64,000 bases of DNA from Spartobacteria bacterium (GTDB lineage Bacteria; Verrucomicrobiota; Verrucomicrobiia; Chthoniobacterales; UBA10450), in NCBI GenBank assembly GCA_021325495.1, contig JAJPGZ010000003.1, positions 248,001 through 312,000 on the forward strand, given 5' to 3'. The notes beneath the pieces were generated by a model. The model was not told where the DNA came from and ran no database searches. It was given only the letters and a program-made list of their open reading frames with translations. Below, in pieces: positions 26,791-36,005 of the stretch (position 1 is its first letter; every line of letters starts with the position of its first letter). Position numbers and translations under genes: made by a program.

Positions 26791-27121
26791 TTAGCTGGCG
26801 AGGCTGGCGATGTTTCCAGGAGAGATAAATCGTAACCGCCGGGGCCACGAGCAAAGCCAACGGATCTCCCAAAACAGGAATCTGAAACGCGAAACAAACA
26901 GTGGTTAATGCAAATAACCCGACGCCGATACTTAGATGAACAAAGAATGTTTTATCGAACCGTGGAAGATCGACAGTTACGGTGCGCGGGTCCTTCAGCA
27001 AACCCTTGGGAAGCGGCTGCACCGGGGCGACTCCCCATTTCGCTTCGAGTTGTTTCACAAGCTCGGCGATCTCTAAAACTTTCGTTGTTTCCGGTACCGG
27101 AGTTTCGTGCTCTACCGCCAT
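26783..27121 (-). CDS. small membrane protein, first gene of a pair
   Basis: 112 aa: soluble N-terminal half with a coiled stretch (VLEIAELVKQLEAKWGV), then two membrane helices (VHLSIGVGLFALTTVCFAF and LALLVAPAVTIYLSW). No family recognised. It precedes and overlaps the 85-aa membrane gene. Confidence 0.55.
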   Translation of the reverse strand: MAVEHETPVPETTKVLEIAELVKQLEAKWGVAPVQPLPKGLLKDPRTVTVDLPRFDKTFFVHLSIGVGLFALTTVCFAFQIPVLGDPLALLVAPAVTIYLSWKHRQPRQLNG

Positions 27122-27253
27122 GCTGAAAGCCTATCAAATTGAGTGAAGCAGGTCAAAGTGTCGTGCCGCAGGATTTAGAGAACAAGCGATCGAACAGCAA
27201 GTACTCTTGGGCGCGCCAAGGATTGTTTGGATTTTTTGTTCGCATCTCTGCTT

Positions 27254-27454
27254 TCAATGCGATCCGACCGAGCCAACCGAAGGACCGATGGATTTGCCGC
27301 GCACCAGAACGCCGTATCCACCGGAGATAACTCGCCGCACCGCTTCGCCCGTTTTCGGGTCACGCCGAAGCGCCGCGTCATGGACGCTTTGCTTCAATTC
27401 AAAAGTGCGCGTCGGTTTGGAGCGATTCGTCGTTTCGTAAACATAAGTCGGCAT
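27254..27454 (-). CDS. FmdB-like short protein without cysteines
   Basis: 66 aa starting MPTYVYET, then KPTRTFELKQSVHDAALRRDPKTGEAVRRVISGGYG. The order and the GEPVRRVISGG block match the FmdB/regulatory zinc-ribbon family as found in some Verrucomicrobiota, but all four Cys ligands are missing, so it cannot bind zinc in that way. Function unknown. Confidence 0.7.
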   Translation of the reverse strand: MPTYVYETTNRSKPTRTFELKQSVHDAALRRDPKTGEAVRRVISGGYGVLVRGKSIGPSVGSVGSH

Positions 27455-27814
27455 CGCGACAATCTACTCGTTAACGACCTCGGCGCATTCATTCTCTTTC
27501 GTGAAGAGACGCTGAGCGTTGAGAACGGACCCTCAACCCCCAGCTTTCACCCCTCAACATTGTGGTCTCAGGCAGGATGCGCCTCCGATCAGGCATGATG
27601 AAAGCCGGATGCGGTTTGACGCCGCACGCATCAAGTTAGATCCGCCTCTCGTTAGGCCTCGACCCTCACCTTGTTTTCCCAACGCTCAACTCTCAACCCT
27701 CAACCCTCTTTGGTTAGGCAGGAGCGCACCGCCGCTTGGTCGAATTCGCACCGCGACGGGCATTGCCACTCATTTCTGCGAGTTAATCGCAGTTAGAAAT
27801 GACTTATTCTGGCC
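27455..27814. other. intergenic region
   Basis: About 360 bp without a supported gene. The left end (27464-27495) repeats the sequence upstream of the NYN gene. The middle has three loose CAACCCTCAAC-type C-rich repeats and two GTTAGG words. No clear promoter or terminator is seen. Confidence 0.5.
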
Positions 27815-28453
27815 TTATTCCCGCAGCGTCGAAGCGGAATGACGCCGCCGCGATTCGTGCAATTTGCCCACCGCCACGAGACCGAGGCCGAGCACAACAA
27901 GAGATGTGGTCCGGCCTTCCGGCACGGCGGTTCCGATTTGCACGGTGAAGTTCTGGTCCACTCCAGCGCCCCATGTCCATTCGTAGGTGCCGGGCGTCAC
28001 GCCGAGCGTGCTGAAGCTCGAGCTGGCGTAAGTAGAGGTGTCCGATAGAGCCGTGTCGGAGACGTAGCCTGTCGGCACGTATACCGTAGCATGTCCTCCG
28101 CTGCCCGTCGGGGCGATCAAGCCGACCAAGTCTCCGTTGCCGCCGCCCGCGATCACGCCGGTACCGCTCCCGAAATTGTTCGGCCCATTAAGATTCCCGG
28201 AGTACGACTTTCCCGACGTATTGCTTGCCGGCCCGGTGATGATGAACCCGATGGATGGGTTCACTAGACCTTCGCCCGTGAAATTTCCCGCATCAGGAGT
28301 GAGACCGGTGAGATCTAACGCTCCGCTTCCGGTTGCGACGACGGTTGAGCCGACCTCCTGCAGCGTCACGACGTAACCCGCCCAGGCTGCGGGAACGGGT
28401 AAGCCGCAGCCGATCACCAACGCCGCGGCCATCAACCTGAATCTCGAATTCAC
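27815..28453 (-). CDS. PEP-CTERM-like exported protein
   Basis: 212 aa: signal peptide (FRLMAAALVIGCGLPVPAAWA), a Gly/Ser/Thr-rich secreted body, and a C-terminal VPEG motif followed by a hydrophobic helix (TSLVVLGLGLVAVG) and the basic end KLHESRRRH. That tripartite tail is the exosortase sorting signal (VPEP class, here Gly for Pro). Likely anchored, then released to the cell surface or EPS. The exosortase is not in the window. Confidence 0.8.
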   Translation of the reverse strand: MNSRFRLMAAALVIGCGLPVPAAWAGYVVTLQEVGSTVVATGSGALDLTGLTPDAGNFTGEGLVNPSIGFIITGPASNTSGKSYSGNLNGPNNFGSGTGVIAGGGNGDLVGLIAPTGSGGHATVYVPTGYVSDTALSDTSTYASSSFSTLGVTPGTYEWTWGAGVDQNFTVQIGTAVPEGRTTSLVVLGLGLVAVGKLHESRRRHSASTLRE

Positions 28454-28833
28454 ACGCGTGGACTAACAAAATCTGCGAGACGTGTAAATCGGGCGCGGCC
28501 TTACACACGTGTTATCGGCGTGCCCGCTAACGGCGTGGTTCTTCTGAAAATACCGCGGGATCAATTTCCCGGGTTGGGCCCGTCTGGCCGCTGCCATCCT
28601 TATTATCATGGCCGGCCGGCTTACCTTAATGATCGAAGGCAAAGGTACCTTCCTGCCACATCATTAAATTCGTTAGAAGTAATTGCTGCTTTCAACGTTC
28701 TACTTTCGATTCGTTAGGGCTTTCCAATCATATGTCGCGGAAAATAATTCGTTTGTCGCTCGTTCCGCCTCCGTTGACCGTCCGAGCTTGGCATTAGACC
28801 CCTTAATCGCTAAAATCGCCTAACTATTTAACA
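28454..28833. other. intergenic region between divergent genes
   Basis: About 380 bp. No ORF with coding character. It carries GTTAG words near 28670 and 28712 and short GC hairpins (GGCCGGCC near 28610). It should hold both promoters, but I cannot assign -35/-10 boxes with confidence. Confidence 0.5.
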
Positions 28834-29553
28834 ATGAAGACTGCTTTTGTGATTTTCAGCTGTTCGCTTGCATTCAGCATAGCGGCATTGGGTGGGGATC
28901 CACCTTCGCTAGCGCTTTCACGATTCGGTGGAGCGTACCTCGACAAGATTCTGGCTCCGATCGATCAAAACGTTCCGCTCCCGCGCAATGAACTCCTGCA
29001 GCTGCGTGAATCATTCGTTAGTTGGATCGCGAAAGCGCCGCCAAATGAACAACCTGCTTGGCGCGGCGCCATTGCCGTATGCGATGCACTGAATAACGCA
29101 ATGGACGAACGCGAGAAAGCTCGCGCGGGTTTCGATGGTTCCAGCGCCGTTCATGGTGGATACGACTTGGGCGCGCGTCGCAAGGACCATCTAAAAAATT
29201 GGCATGAGGCGGAACGTGAACGCCACGAAGAAGCGAACCGCAAACAGGACGCCGCGCAGAACGATGCATTCCTGAATACAACGCTGCGAACAAACTGGAC
29301 GCAGCGCGCGATGCAACTTCGACAACAGATCGTCTCATTGCACACGCGATTACAAGAGTTGGAGCGTCAGAGTGCGCAGCAACCAAATGGGCCAACTGTC
29401 GATACTGTGACGCTTAAGCAAAATGTAAGCGTGCATGTGAAATACGGAACGGTGACTTTGTCAGCTGGCACAAGTCTCCATGTTATGTCACGTGACCCGC
29501 GCGGAATCACGGCGGAATACAATGGCGAACTCGTAATTATTCCACCGCAGTAA
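28834..29553 (+). CDS. exported coiled-coil protein, unknown
   Basis: 239 aa: signal peptide (TAFVIFSCSLAFSIAALG), a helical body with a charged coil (KNWHEAERERHEEANRKQDAAQND, then QLRQQIVSLHTRLQELERQ), and a short C-terminal beta domain (VHVKYGTVTLSAGTSLHVMSRDPRGITAEYNGELVIIP) that resembles an SH3-like fold. No family recognised. It lies in the 10-mer-poor accessory region. Confidence 0.6.
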   Translation: MKTAFVIFSCSLAFSIAALGGDPPSLALSRFGGAYLDKILAPIDQNVPLPRNELLQLRESFVSWIAKAPPNEQPAWRGAIAVCDALNNAMDEREKARAGFDGSSAVHGGYDLGARRKDHLKNWHEAERERHEEANRKQDAAQNDAFLNTTLRTNWTQRAMQLRQQIVSLHTRLQELERQSAQQPNGPTVDTVTLKQNVSVHVKYGTVTLSAGTSLHVMSRDPRGITAEYNGELVIIPPQ

Positions 29554-29584
29554 TTTCGTGTCTTAGAAACTTTCGTTTGGCGGC

Positions 29585-30199
29585 CTAACGAAACCGTTCA
29601 AGGCCGTCCCATGTCGATCTCATGGGTTCGCGCGTACGCGGATCGATTAGGCCGATCTCTTCGCAAAGATAATTCCACTTCGCGTAATTGCACGGCGCGC
29701 ACGTGATCACCATGTTGTCGATGCTATTATCGCCGCCGCGCGCGTGTGCCACGATGTGATCGTACTGCACCCACATGGCTTGGAATGCAGCGTGTTGGGT
29801 TTGATTCGTTCGACCCCACGGCAGCGCCTCCGGGTAAACTTTTCGGATTCGATCGCGCACTTGTCCGCGTATGACTGGAATTCCGCAGAATCGACAATGA
29901 TATCCATCGCGCAGGAGTAACGCTTTCTTCTCCGCCGTTGTCGGCATACGCAACGGCACGCGCTGATCGCGGCAAAGGCTGGGCGGCGCATTCGGAACTT
30001 CGCGGACTTGCAGATACGGGCTGCTTGTTCCCCAGAGTGATTCGGTCCATTCGCGAATCGCCGGCATATCTGCGCACCGAATCAACTCATCCGCACGCGG
30101 GCGATCGCCGCTGAGATGCGCAGTGACTGCTTCCTCTAACAATCGCGACGCTTCGGCGATCTCAGGAATCGGATCGCGAAGGCAAGTTCGAAAAGTCAC
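29585..30199 (-). CDS. HNH endonuclease
   Basis: 204 aa from a GTG at 30199, chosen because GAGG lies just upstream and the longer frame only adds an Arg-rich leader. The HNH site is complete: CRFCG, then YDHIVAHARGGDNSIDNMVITCAPCNYAKW, with two CxxC pairs for structural zinc. It starts 11 bp after the small basic gene and follows the MmeI-like gene, so it is likely the third gene of a restriction or defence operon. It could also be the effector of a system whose modification part is the large protein. Confidence 0.82.
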   Translation of the reverse strand: MTFRTCLRDPIPEIAEASRLLEEAVTAHLSGDRPRADELIRCADMPAIREWTESLWGTSSPYLQVREVPNAPPSLCRDQRVPLRMPTTAEKKALLLRDGYHCRFCGIPVIRGQVRDRIRKVYPEALPWGRTNQTQHAAFQAMWVQYDHIVAHARGGDNSIDNMVITCAPCNYAKWNYLCEEIGLIDPRTREPMRSTWDGLERFR

Positions 30200-30209
30200 C
30201 CGCCCGCCT

Positions 30210-30434
30210 CTACTTCTTTTTTCTTCGTCCCGGCCGTTTCTTATTCCCGAGGGCGGTCCGCGATTTCCGCTCAACGAGTTTCAGACTCTTTCGAGAGTCG
30301 CGCTCGTCCCACCATCGCCGCGCTTTCTCGAATCCGGCTTGTGCCAGTTGCTTAACGACCTTTTGAACTTCGGGATGTGACAGAATCGCCGTTGCAACGC
30401 TGAGTGTTGTGATCTTCTTTGCTTTTCGTTTCAT
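30210..30434 (-). CDS. small basic protein of the R-M operon
   Basis: 74 aa from the ATG at 30434, which overlaps the stop of the large methyltransferase gene (ATGA). Rich in Lys/Arg (VERKSRTALGNKKRPGRRKKK). Helical middle HPEVQKVVKQLAQAGFEKARRWWDERD. No family recognised. Position between methyltransferase and nuclease suggests a DNA-binding or control role; this is inference. Confidence 0.6.
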   Translation of the reverse strand: MKRKAKKITTLSVATAILSHPEVQKVVKQLAQAGFEKARRWWDERDSRKSLKLVERKSRTALGNKKRPGRRKKK

Positions 30435-33313
30435 ATTGTCGGCGGTTCGATGCAATCATCCGTCACCAAGTTCTTTTGTTCGTTAGGCGGCAAGGGCAAA
30501 CCGGGCGGCGTGATTTTCTCTCCGGCTTTTTCTTTTTTTGCACAGGCGAGATTGAGTTCGAGTAGAAAACCGAGTGGATCGACATCTTCCTTCATGCCGT
30601 AGGCGGCGCGAACGGCAGCATCGAGTCGCGCGTGCGCCTCGCGTAATGGATTGTCGCCGGGTTGCTCGAGCGTGCGGTAAAGATCGCGCAGCGAATAGGT
30701 CAACTTCCGCATGGTCTCGCGCCGCAACGCGCGCAACGCCACCGCGGCCTCCGCCGCCGCTTTGATCTGCGCCCGCGTGGGCTTCTGCGGCCACGGGAAA
30801 GTGTCGAAGACTGATTCTGGCGTATAACGAAAATCTCCTTTCAATTTCGAACACGTCGCGTTGAACCAGGCCCAATGAATGCCCGACTGCAAAATCCCGA
30901 AGCTGTAATCATCTTCGAATACAAAGACTTGAAGCGAGCTGTCGGGCCGGACGATTGGTGACATGAATTCAAAGATCGGCCGTTTCGTAACGCGAGAACA
31001 CACGATATAACGCGAAAGCGATTTAATCGCGGTGACTGTATCGACACATGGCCGCCGAAATAACCACCACTTGTTCAGCCTTGCGCGCTCGAACCGCTTC
31101 TTCGATTGCTCGCCTTTTCTGATTCGCTCCATCTTTGACAACACGGTTGTTTCAACGTGACGAAAAGCTGAGCCATGAGACCCTGCTTGAAATCGATCAC
31201 GTTCTCCGAAATCGATTATCCATCTCTTTGGTGTTGCATCACCGGTCACGAGGTCGCGACCAACAAGATGAGGGAATATAACTTCCGCAGAGGTCGGATC
31301 CACGAGAAGCGCGTCCCGATCTGCATCGGACAACACAAAGCCGCGACTTCCCGGTTCTTGGCCTCTGAATACACGTTGTGGTGTTTGGTTCGTTTTTAGC
31401 ACGACTGCGTTAGTGGCATCTTGCGCAGGAGAAAGCGAGGGGCCAATCCGCAGCAGGACATACCTGTCCCACGGAGAGTCGACCATATTGCCGCGTTGGA
31501 CTGACAGATGATAAGGGGGTTTTGGATCGTCACCTTTGACCCAATTAACAATCGAAACATGAACGGCTGCTTCGCCGCTCCACACCTGAGCCGCGACGGC
31601 GTCTGTTATAGTGCCGCCGTTGCCGACAATGTGGTCGAGGCTACCGACGCGTGAGTAGTTGCTGCGAATGTTTTGCGTTCCGACAAGCCCTGCGCGACCG
31701 GCTTCCGCGAGTTGATCGTGCGTCTTGTGGAAGAAATAAGAGACGAAGTCAGCGCGGCCGGGAACGCTGGGGAACGTTTTGCGCAATTGTTTCACATATT
31801 CCGCTCCGTGTTCGATCTGAATGTTATGCGCTCCGAGATATGGCGGATTGCCGATGATCGCGTCTGCTTTCGGCCAGTCGGTGAAGAGCGCGTCGGCGCA
31901 GATGATGTTCTTGTCGAGATTATCCAGCGGGAGCGGATGCTCATGAACGAAAAGACCTTCACTTTCGCCGATCTTTGCTGCCTCAATTAGCTCCAGTTCC
32001 TTTGCTAAACTGAGTGTGACCTTTGCCAACTCAACGGCAAATGGGATGATGTCGATGCCGAAAAACTGTTGAAGAGAAACAGTGCTAGTCGGGTCATCGG
32101 CTGCGTGAAGTTTTTTTAGACGCACGAGAATGTCACGCTCGAGCCGTTTCATTTCGCGATAGGCGATGAAGAGAAAATTCCCCGAGCCACACGCCGGATC
32201 GAGCACGCGAAACTTGCGAAGATCGACAAGTGCATTGCGCAAGTCGGCAACATTTTTGCCGGCGGCATCGATGCGCTCTCGCCATGGCCTAACGATTGTC
32301 GGACCGACCACTTTGCGAATATCGAACTCACTGGTGAAGTGCGCGCCGAACGCATGGCGTTCTTTCTTGTCCATGCTGTCCTGAAAGAGCGTTCCGAAAA
32401 TTTCTGGGCGCACGTGTGCCCAATTTTCGACGGCGGATTCGCAAAGGCGGTACGCTTCGGGCCGTTTCAGTTCGATGGCATCGACAACTTCAAAAAGGCC
32501 GCCATTGAAATACTGCACTTCGACAAACCGCCCGCCGCCGGCTTTGTCTCGTGATGCCATTTGCCGGAACAGACCACCGATCAAATCGTAGGAGCTGGCT
32601 CCCTCGGCGCACTCTCGTAAGAGATCGCTGACCATTTGTGCCGGAAGTAATCCGATGTCTTCGGCGACCAGCGCAACGAGGAGTTGCAAAATGAATCGCT
32701 GCGCCTTTTCGCGATCCTCGCCGCGAGCCACGATCTCCTTAAAGCTTTCTGCCATTTGGTCGGCAGCACGGCGAGTTACATCAACCCAGTTGTAGCCGAA
32801 GATTGGTTTCTTCCAAATCGGCAGAAGGAAGTTGAACGAAGAAATGTTTTCCGGGACTTCCGCGAGCTTGACGCGATCGACCGGATCAAAGAGCTGCGTA
32901 TTGAAATCGTAAATCCAGAACTCGTCGAAATTGCAGAGGATGACGAACGGCGGCCGTTTCGGAACAATGTGCGTCCAGTAATCGAAAGTCTGGTCGTAAT
33001 GCTTCTCAAGATTTTCGCCGCGCGACTTCATTTCGATGAGCACGCGGTCCGGCCAGAGTAAATCGGCGAACTTCTTTCCGCCTTTCGTGCGCGGCAACGG
33101 CGCGCCGTTGCCGGTGATCAATTCGAGTTGCGGCGAGCCCGGCTTCTTCGCGACTCGAAATTCAAATGTCGCGCCGGCTTGAATCGCGCCCTCGTGTCCA
33201 AGTGCGCGGAAAAATTCGTTCAAGAACGATTGGGCCTCGCTTTTTTCGTCGCCCTTAAGTTTCAGCGCGAATTGAACAAACTCCTTCAGCGATTTCTTCA
33301 GCTCGTCAGGCAC
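30431..33313 (-). CDS. MmeI-like (type IIL) restriction-modification enzyme
   Basis: 960 aa single-chain enzyme. N-terminal PD-(D/E)XK-like site: FADLLWPDRVLIEMKSRG (about 82-100). Helical spacer to ~330. Gamma-class N6-adenine methyltransferase core with DPACGSGNFLFIAYREM (SAM, about 375) and catalytic NPPYLG (about 490). C-terminal target-recognition part (~600-850) and a helical tail. Family members cut about 20 bp from the site and methylate one strand. It could instead be a PglX-like BREX methylase, but the nuclease motif and length favour type IIL. It has one 10-mer copy in 2.9 kb, fewer than its surroundings. Confidence 0.83.
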   Translation of the reverse strand: MPDELKKSLKEFVQFALKLKGDEKSEAQSFLNEFFRALGHEGAIQAGATFEFRVAKKPGSPQLELITGNGAPLPRTKGGKKFADLLWPDRVLIEMKSRGENLEKHYDQTFDYWTHIVPKRPPFVILCNFDEFWIYDFNTQLFDPVDRVKLAEVPENISSFNFLLPIWKKPIFGYNWVDVTRRAADQMAESFKEIVARGEDREKAQRFILQLLVALVAEDIGLLPAQMVSDLLRECAEGASSYDLIGGLFRQMASRDKAGGGRFVEVQYFNGGLFEVVDAIELKRPEAYRLCESAVENWAHVRPEIFGTLFQDSMDKKERHAFGAHFTSEFDIRKVVGPTIVRPWRERIDAAGKNVADLRNALVDLRKFRVLDPACGSGNFLFIAYREMKRLERDILVRLKKLHAADDPTSTVSLQQFFGIDIIPFAVELAKVTLSLAKELELIEAAKIGESEGLFVHEHPLPLDNLDKNIICADALFTDWPKADAIIGNPPYLGAHNIQIEHGAEYVKQLRKTFPSVPGRADFVSYFFHKTHDQLAEAGRAGLVGTQNIRSNYSRVGSLDHIVGNGGTITDAVAAQVWSGEAAVHVSIVNWVKGDDPKPPYHLSVQRGNMVDSPWDRYVLLRIGPSLSPAQDATNAVVLKTNQTPQRVFRGQEPGSRGFVLSDADRDALLVDPTSAEVIFPHLVGRDLVTGDATPKRWIIDFGERDRFQAGSHGSAFRHVETTVLSKMERIRKGEQSKKRFERARLNKWWLFRRPCVDTVTAIKSLSRYIVCSRVTKRPIFEFMSPIVRPDSSLQVFVFEDDYSFGILQSGIHWAWFNATCSKLKGDFRYTPESVFDTFPWPQKPTRAQIKAAAEAAVALRALRRETMRKLTYSLRDLYRTLEQPGDNPLREAHARLDAAVRAAYGMKEDVDPLGFLLELNLACAKKEKAGEKITPPGLPLPPNEQKNLVTDDCIEPPTI

Positions 33314-33399
33314 GGCGGACGAAACCTAGCGAAAAGTCACTCCACCGAAAAGCGAAGAAACCTTCGCAGACTGGTACGGATGTAGCAGCATTTTCCCCC

Positions 33400-33741
33400 A
33401 TGCCGAATCCGCAGCTTGATCAGTTCATGCACGACATGACAGCCCAAACAACGCGCGTTGTCTTTCTTTGCTCGATAGGTGTTCTTGTCATTGGGCTTCC
33501 GTTGGCATGGCTTCGCATCAAAGCGGAGCGAGGACTAACGAATTGGTTGCGCGGGCGGCGTGCAACCCGCAACTCACCCGTTGCGTCTGCGCACGCAAGG
33601 AATTCTAAGGACGAGTCACCCCATTGCCCGATCTGCAATTCACAAATGGTGAAGCGAAAAGCGCGGCGCGGTGCGAACGCGGGCGCAGATTTCTGGGGCT
33701 GCCCGAATTATCCAAAGTGTCGCGGCACTCGCGCGATCTAG
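33400..33741 (+). CDS. membrane-anchored topoisomerase-type zinc ribbon protein
   Basis: 113 aa: one N-terminal membrane helix (VVFLCSIGVLVIGLPLAWL, about 20-38), a basic linker and a C4 zinc ribbon (CPICNSQMVKRKARRG ... FWGCPNYPKC), the type found at the end of topoisomerase I. Likely binds single-stranded nucleic acid at the membrane; role unknown. Next to, but divergent from, the R-M operon. Confidence 0.72.
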   Translation: MPNPQLDQFMHDMTAQTTRVVFLCSIGVLVIGLPLAWLRIKAERGLTNWLRGRRATRNSPVASAHARNSKDESPHCPICNSQMVKRKARRGANAGADFWGCPNYPKCRGTRAI

Positions 33742-33798
33742 GGCCCGTAACGCACATTTGCGCATCTTCGGTTCGCATGACGCGCGAACTGTATTTGT

Positions 33799-34725
33799 AT
33801 GGCAATACGATTTTTCTCAAACGGAGCAGACAAACAGACCAAGCGATTAGCAAACAAGGTCGCGATTGTGACAGGCGCAGGAACTGGAATCGGAGAGGCG
33901 ATCGCGCATAAGTTCGCGCGCGAAGGGGCGAAGGTGGTGGTGTGCGGATTGCGCAGCGATCCGATCGCGGATGTGGCCAAGGCGATCTGCAAAGAATACG
34001 GCGAGCAGGCGGCGATCCCGTTCGGCGGCGATATTTCCGAGGAACGCGCGGCGAAGGAAGTTGTCGATCTTACGATTAAAAAATTTAAGCGGCTCGATGT
34101 GCTCGTGAATAACGCGGGCGTGTTTCTCGATAACGCGATGACGCAGGATTATCCGGTGGCCGATTTCGATGAGACGATCCGGATGAATATTCGATCGGCG
34201 TTCATGATGACGCGGTTCGCGTTGCCACACCTGCAAAAGACGCGCGGTGTGGTCATCTCGGCCGGGTCGGAATCGGGGATGATAGGTCTGGCGAACAACA
34301 CGCCCTACGGCGGAACGAAAGGCTGGATGCACGCGTTCATGCGCGGAGTGGCGGTGGAGCAGGCGCAATTCGGCGTGCGCGCGAATTGCGTTTGTCCGGG
34401 ACCGATCGACACGGCGTGGACGCACAAGGAGACGGGGCCGATGGATGCGAACATGGAGAAGACGCTCATCCAGGCGGTGCCGCTCGCGCGGCGCGGGACT
34501 CCGGAGGAAGTGGCGAACGTGTACGCGTTTCTCGCGTCAGACGAAGCGAGTTATGTGACGGGAGCGCTGTATGTGGTCGATGGCGGGACGACGATCGCGA
34601 AAGGGCCGGTGGGCGATTTGGTGCCGCAACGTTTACGCAAGGAACCGAAAGGCGAACTCGATCTGGAACATTCGCGCGACGGTTTGAGGAATAAACGGAC
34701 GAGGAAGATTAAAAGTAAGAAGTAA
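33799..34725 (+). CDS. short-chain dehydrogenase/reductase
   Basis: 308 aa. Rossmann motif TGAGTGIGEAIA (about 25-36), NNAG, catalytic Ser in SAGSESG, and YGGTK (Tyr and Lys). The active-site Tyr/Lys pair is spaced as in classical SDRs. The C-terminus (about 265-308) is a charged extension not seen in typical 250-aa members. Substrate unknown. Confidence 0.88.
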   Translation: MAIRFFSNGADKQTKRLANKVAIVTGAGTGIGEAIAHKFAREGAKVVVCGLRSDPIADVAKAICKEYGEQAAIPFGGDISEERAAKEVVDLTIKKFKRLDVLVNNAGVFLDNAMTQDYPVADFDETIRMNIRSAFMMTRFALPHLQKTRGVVISAGSESGMIGLANNTPYGGTKGWMHAFMRGVAVEQAQFGVRANCVCPGPIDTAWTHKETGPMDANMEKTLIQAVPLARRGTPEEVANVYAFLASDEASYVTGALYVVDGGTTIAKGPVGDLVPQRLRKEPKGELDLEHSRDGLRNKRTRKIKSKK

Positions 34726-34750
34726 GAAATAAAAAGGCAGAAGGAAGAAG

Positions 34751-35184
34751 TTAGGATTCCTTCGCGCGTTTTACGATGGTGACGAAAATCGCGATCAACT
34801 CGCGACATTCAATTTGGAGCGGCTCAAGTTTTGCAGCGGCAACGATTTTTGAATCGACGAGGAGTTCGAGCCAATACGCAGTTTCTTCGATCTCGCGCAG
34901 GCAATCTCCGCACTTCGCGATGAATTGATGCGCTCGCCTCCCGCCTCGCTTCCGCTACCCGCGCGACCTTTCCGTCTATCTCACTCGCAGCCCGCTCGCT
35001 CCATTCGGGCCTTGCTGCGGCCGCGACAGGCTTCGCGATAATTGGCACCGACAGAAGTCGCGGAACGCAACAGTTGTTTGCCGAGAACCTGAGCTTCGGT
35101 CGTTTTCGGCAGAGCCGAAAACATCCGAATGGTTCGCAAAGCGAATCGCTTCGTTCGGTTCTGCAGATCTTTTTCCTTTTGCAT
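34751..35184 (-). pseudogene. four-helix-bundle protein (23S IVP type), interrupted
   Basis: The N-terminal half (MQKEKDLQNRTKRFALRTIRMF ... ATSVGANYREACRGRSKA) reads in one frame and stops. The C-terminal half (EFIAKCGDCLREIEETAYWLELL ... FVTIVKRAKES) is complete in another frame, ending at 34751. Between them lie about 83 bp (34925-35008) of GCGAG-rich sequence that breaks the frame. Without it the two halves join into a normal 115-120-aa family member. Such genes are often linked to intervening sequences, so the insertion may be a defined element. Confidence 0.75.
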
Positions 35185-35274
35185 TTTGCCTTTTTTAATT
35201 CGCGCATTCAGCGATGTCAGCTTTTGAGCTTTTCAGACTCGAACTTACTCGCGCTCAAGCTCACAGTTAAACGA

Positions 35275-35859
35275 ATGCGCGCGTGGAGCTGGTGGGACCA
35301 TGTTTATTTGTACGGACTTATCGTTTACATCGCGATCCGTGGCCGTTTCGGGGCGCGGACCAAACACAATGAGAAAGTCGTTAGGCGCGTGGACGTGCGC
35401 GATCGCGCGCTCGTCGCTCTCGTTTTTATCGGTAGCATGATTCTGCCTTTGCTCTATCTGTTCACACACTGGCTCGCCTTCGCCGATTATTCTTTTCCGC
35501 AGTTCGTCCCGTGGTGCGGCGCGGTCGTCATGCTTTTCGCGCTCTGGCTTTTCTGGCGTTCCCATGTCGATCTTGGCCTCAATTGGTCGATCACGCTCGA
35601 GATACGGAAAGATCATGAGCTGGTCGAGCGCGGCGTTTACCGGCGCGTTCGCCATCCGATGTATACGGCGATTTTCCTGTTCTCGATCGCGCAGGGACTT
35701 TTATTGCCTAACTGGCTGGCCGGCTGGAGCGCGCTCGTCTCTTTCGCGCTGCTCTATCTCAGTCGTGTCGGCCGCGAAGAACAAATGATGCGTGAATTCT
35801 TCGGCGAATCGTATGTCGCCTACATGCAACGGACCGGCCGGCTCTGGCCGATGAAGTGA
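35275..35859 (+). CDS. isoprenylcysteine methyltransferase/NnrU-like membrane protein
   Basis: 194 aa from the ATG at 35275; the longer frame from 35074 runs antisense to the four-helix-bundle gene. Four to five membrane helices and the C-terminal block ELVERGVYRRVRHPMYTAIFLFSIAQGLL, then SRVGREEQMMREFFGESYVAYMQRTGRLWP, which match the ICMT/PEMT methyltransferase signature (RHPxY, E-E-x-x-L). A membrane methyltransferase using SAM; acceptor unknown. Flanked on both sides by decayed four-helix-bundle genes. Confidence 0.82.
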   Translation: MRAWSWWDHVYLYGLIVYIAIRGRFGARTKHNEKVVRRVDVRDRALVALVFIGSMILPLLYLFTHWLAFADYSFPQFVPWCGAVVMLFALWLFWRSHVDLGLNWSITLEIRKDHELVERGVYRRVRHPMYTAIFLFSIAQGLLLPNWLAGWSALVSFALLYLSRVGREEQMMREFFGESYVAYMQRTGRLWPMK

Positions 35860-36005
35860 CGCATGCGGAAGTACTAAGAAGTTGATATTGCCCGCCGGGC
35901 GGGCGCCGGTTCCATTTCACCGAGCCGGGCGGTAACGAATGCGCGATCTGGGGAGAGTAGCGAAAGTCAGAAGGCAAAGGGCAGAAGTTAAAAGACAAAA
36001 GGATT

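Noticed and set aside
35074-35274. N-terminal extension of the methyltransferase-like membrane protein
   Set aside because: It is the reverse strand of the four-helix-bundle gene; the family start fits the ATG at 35275.
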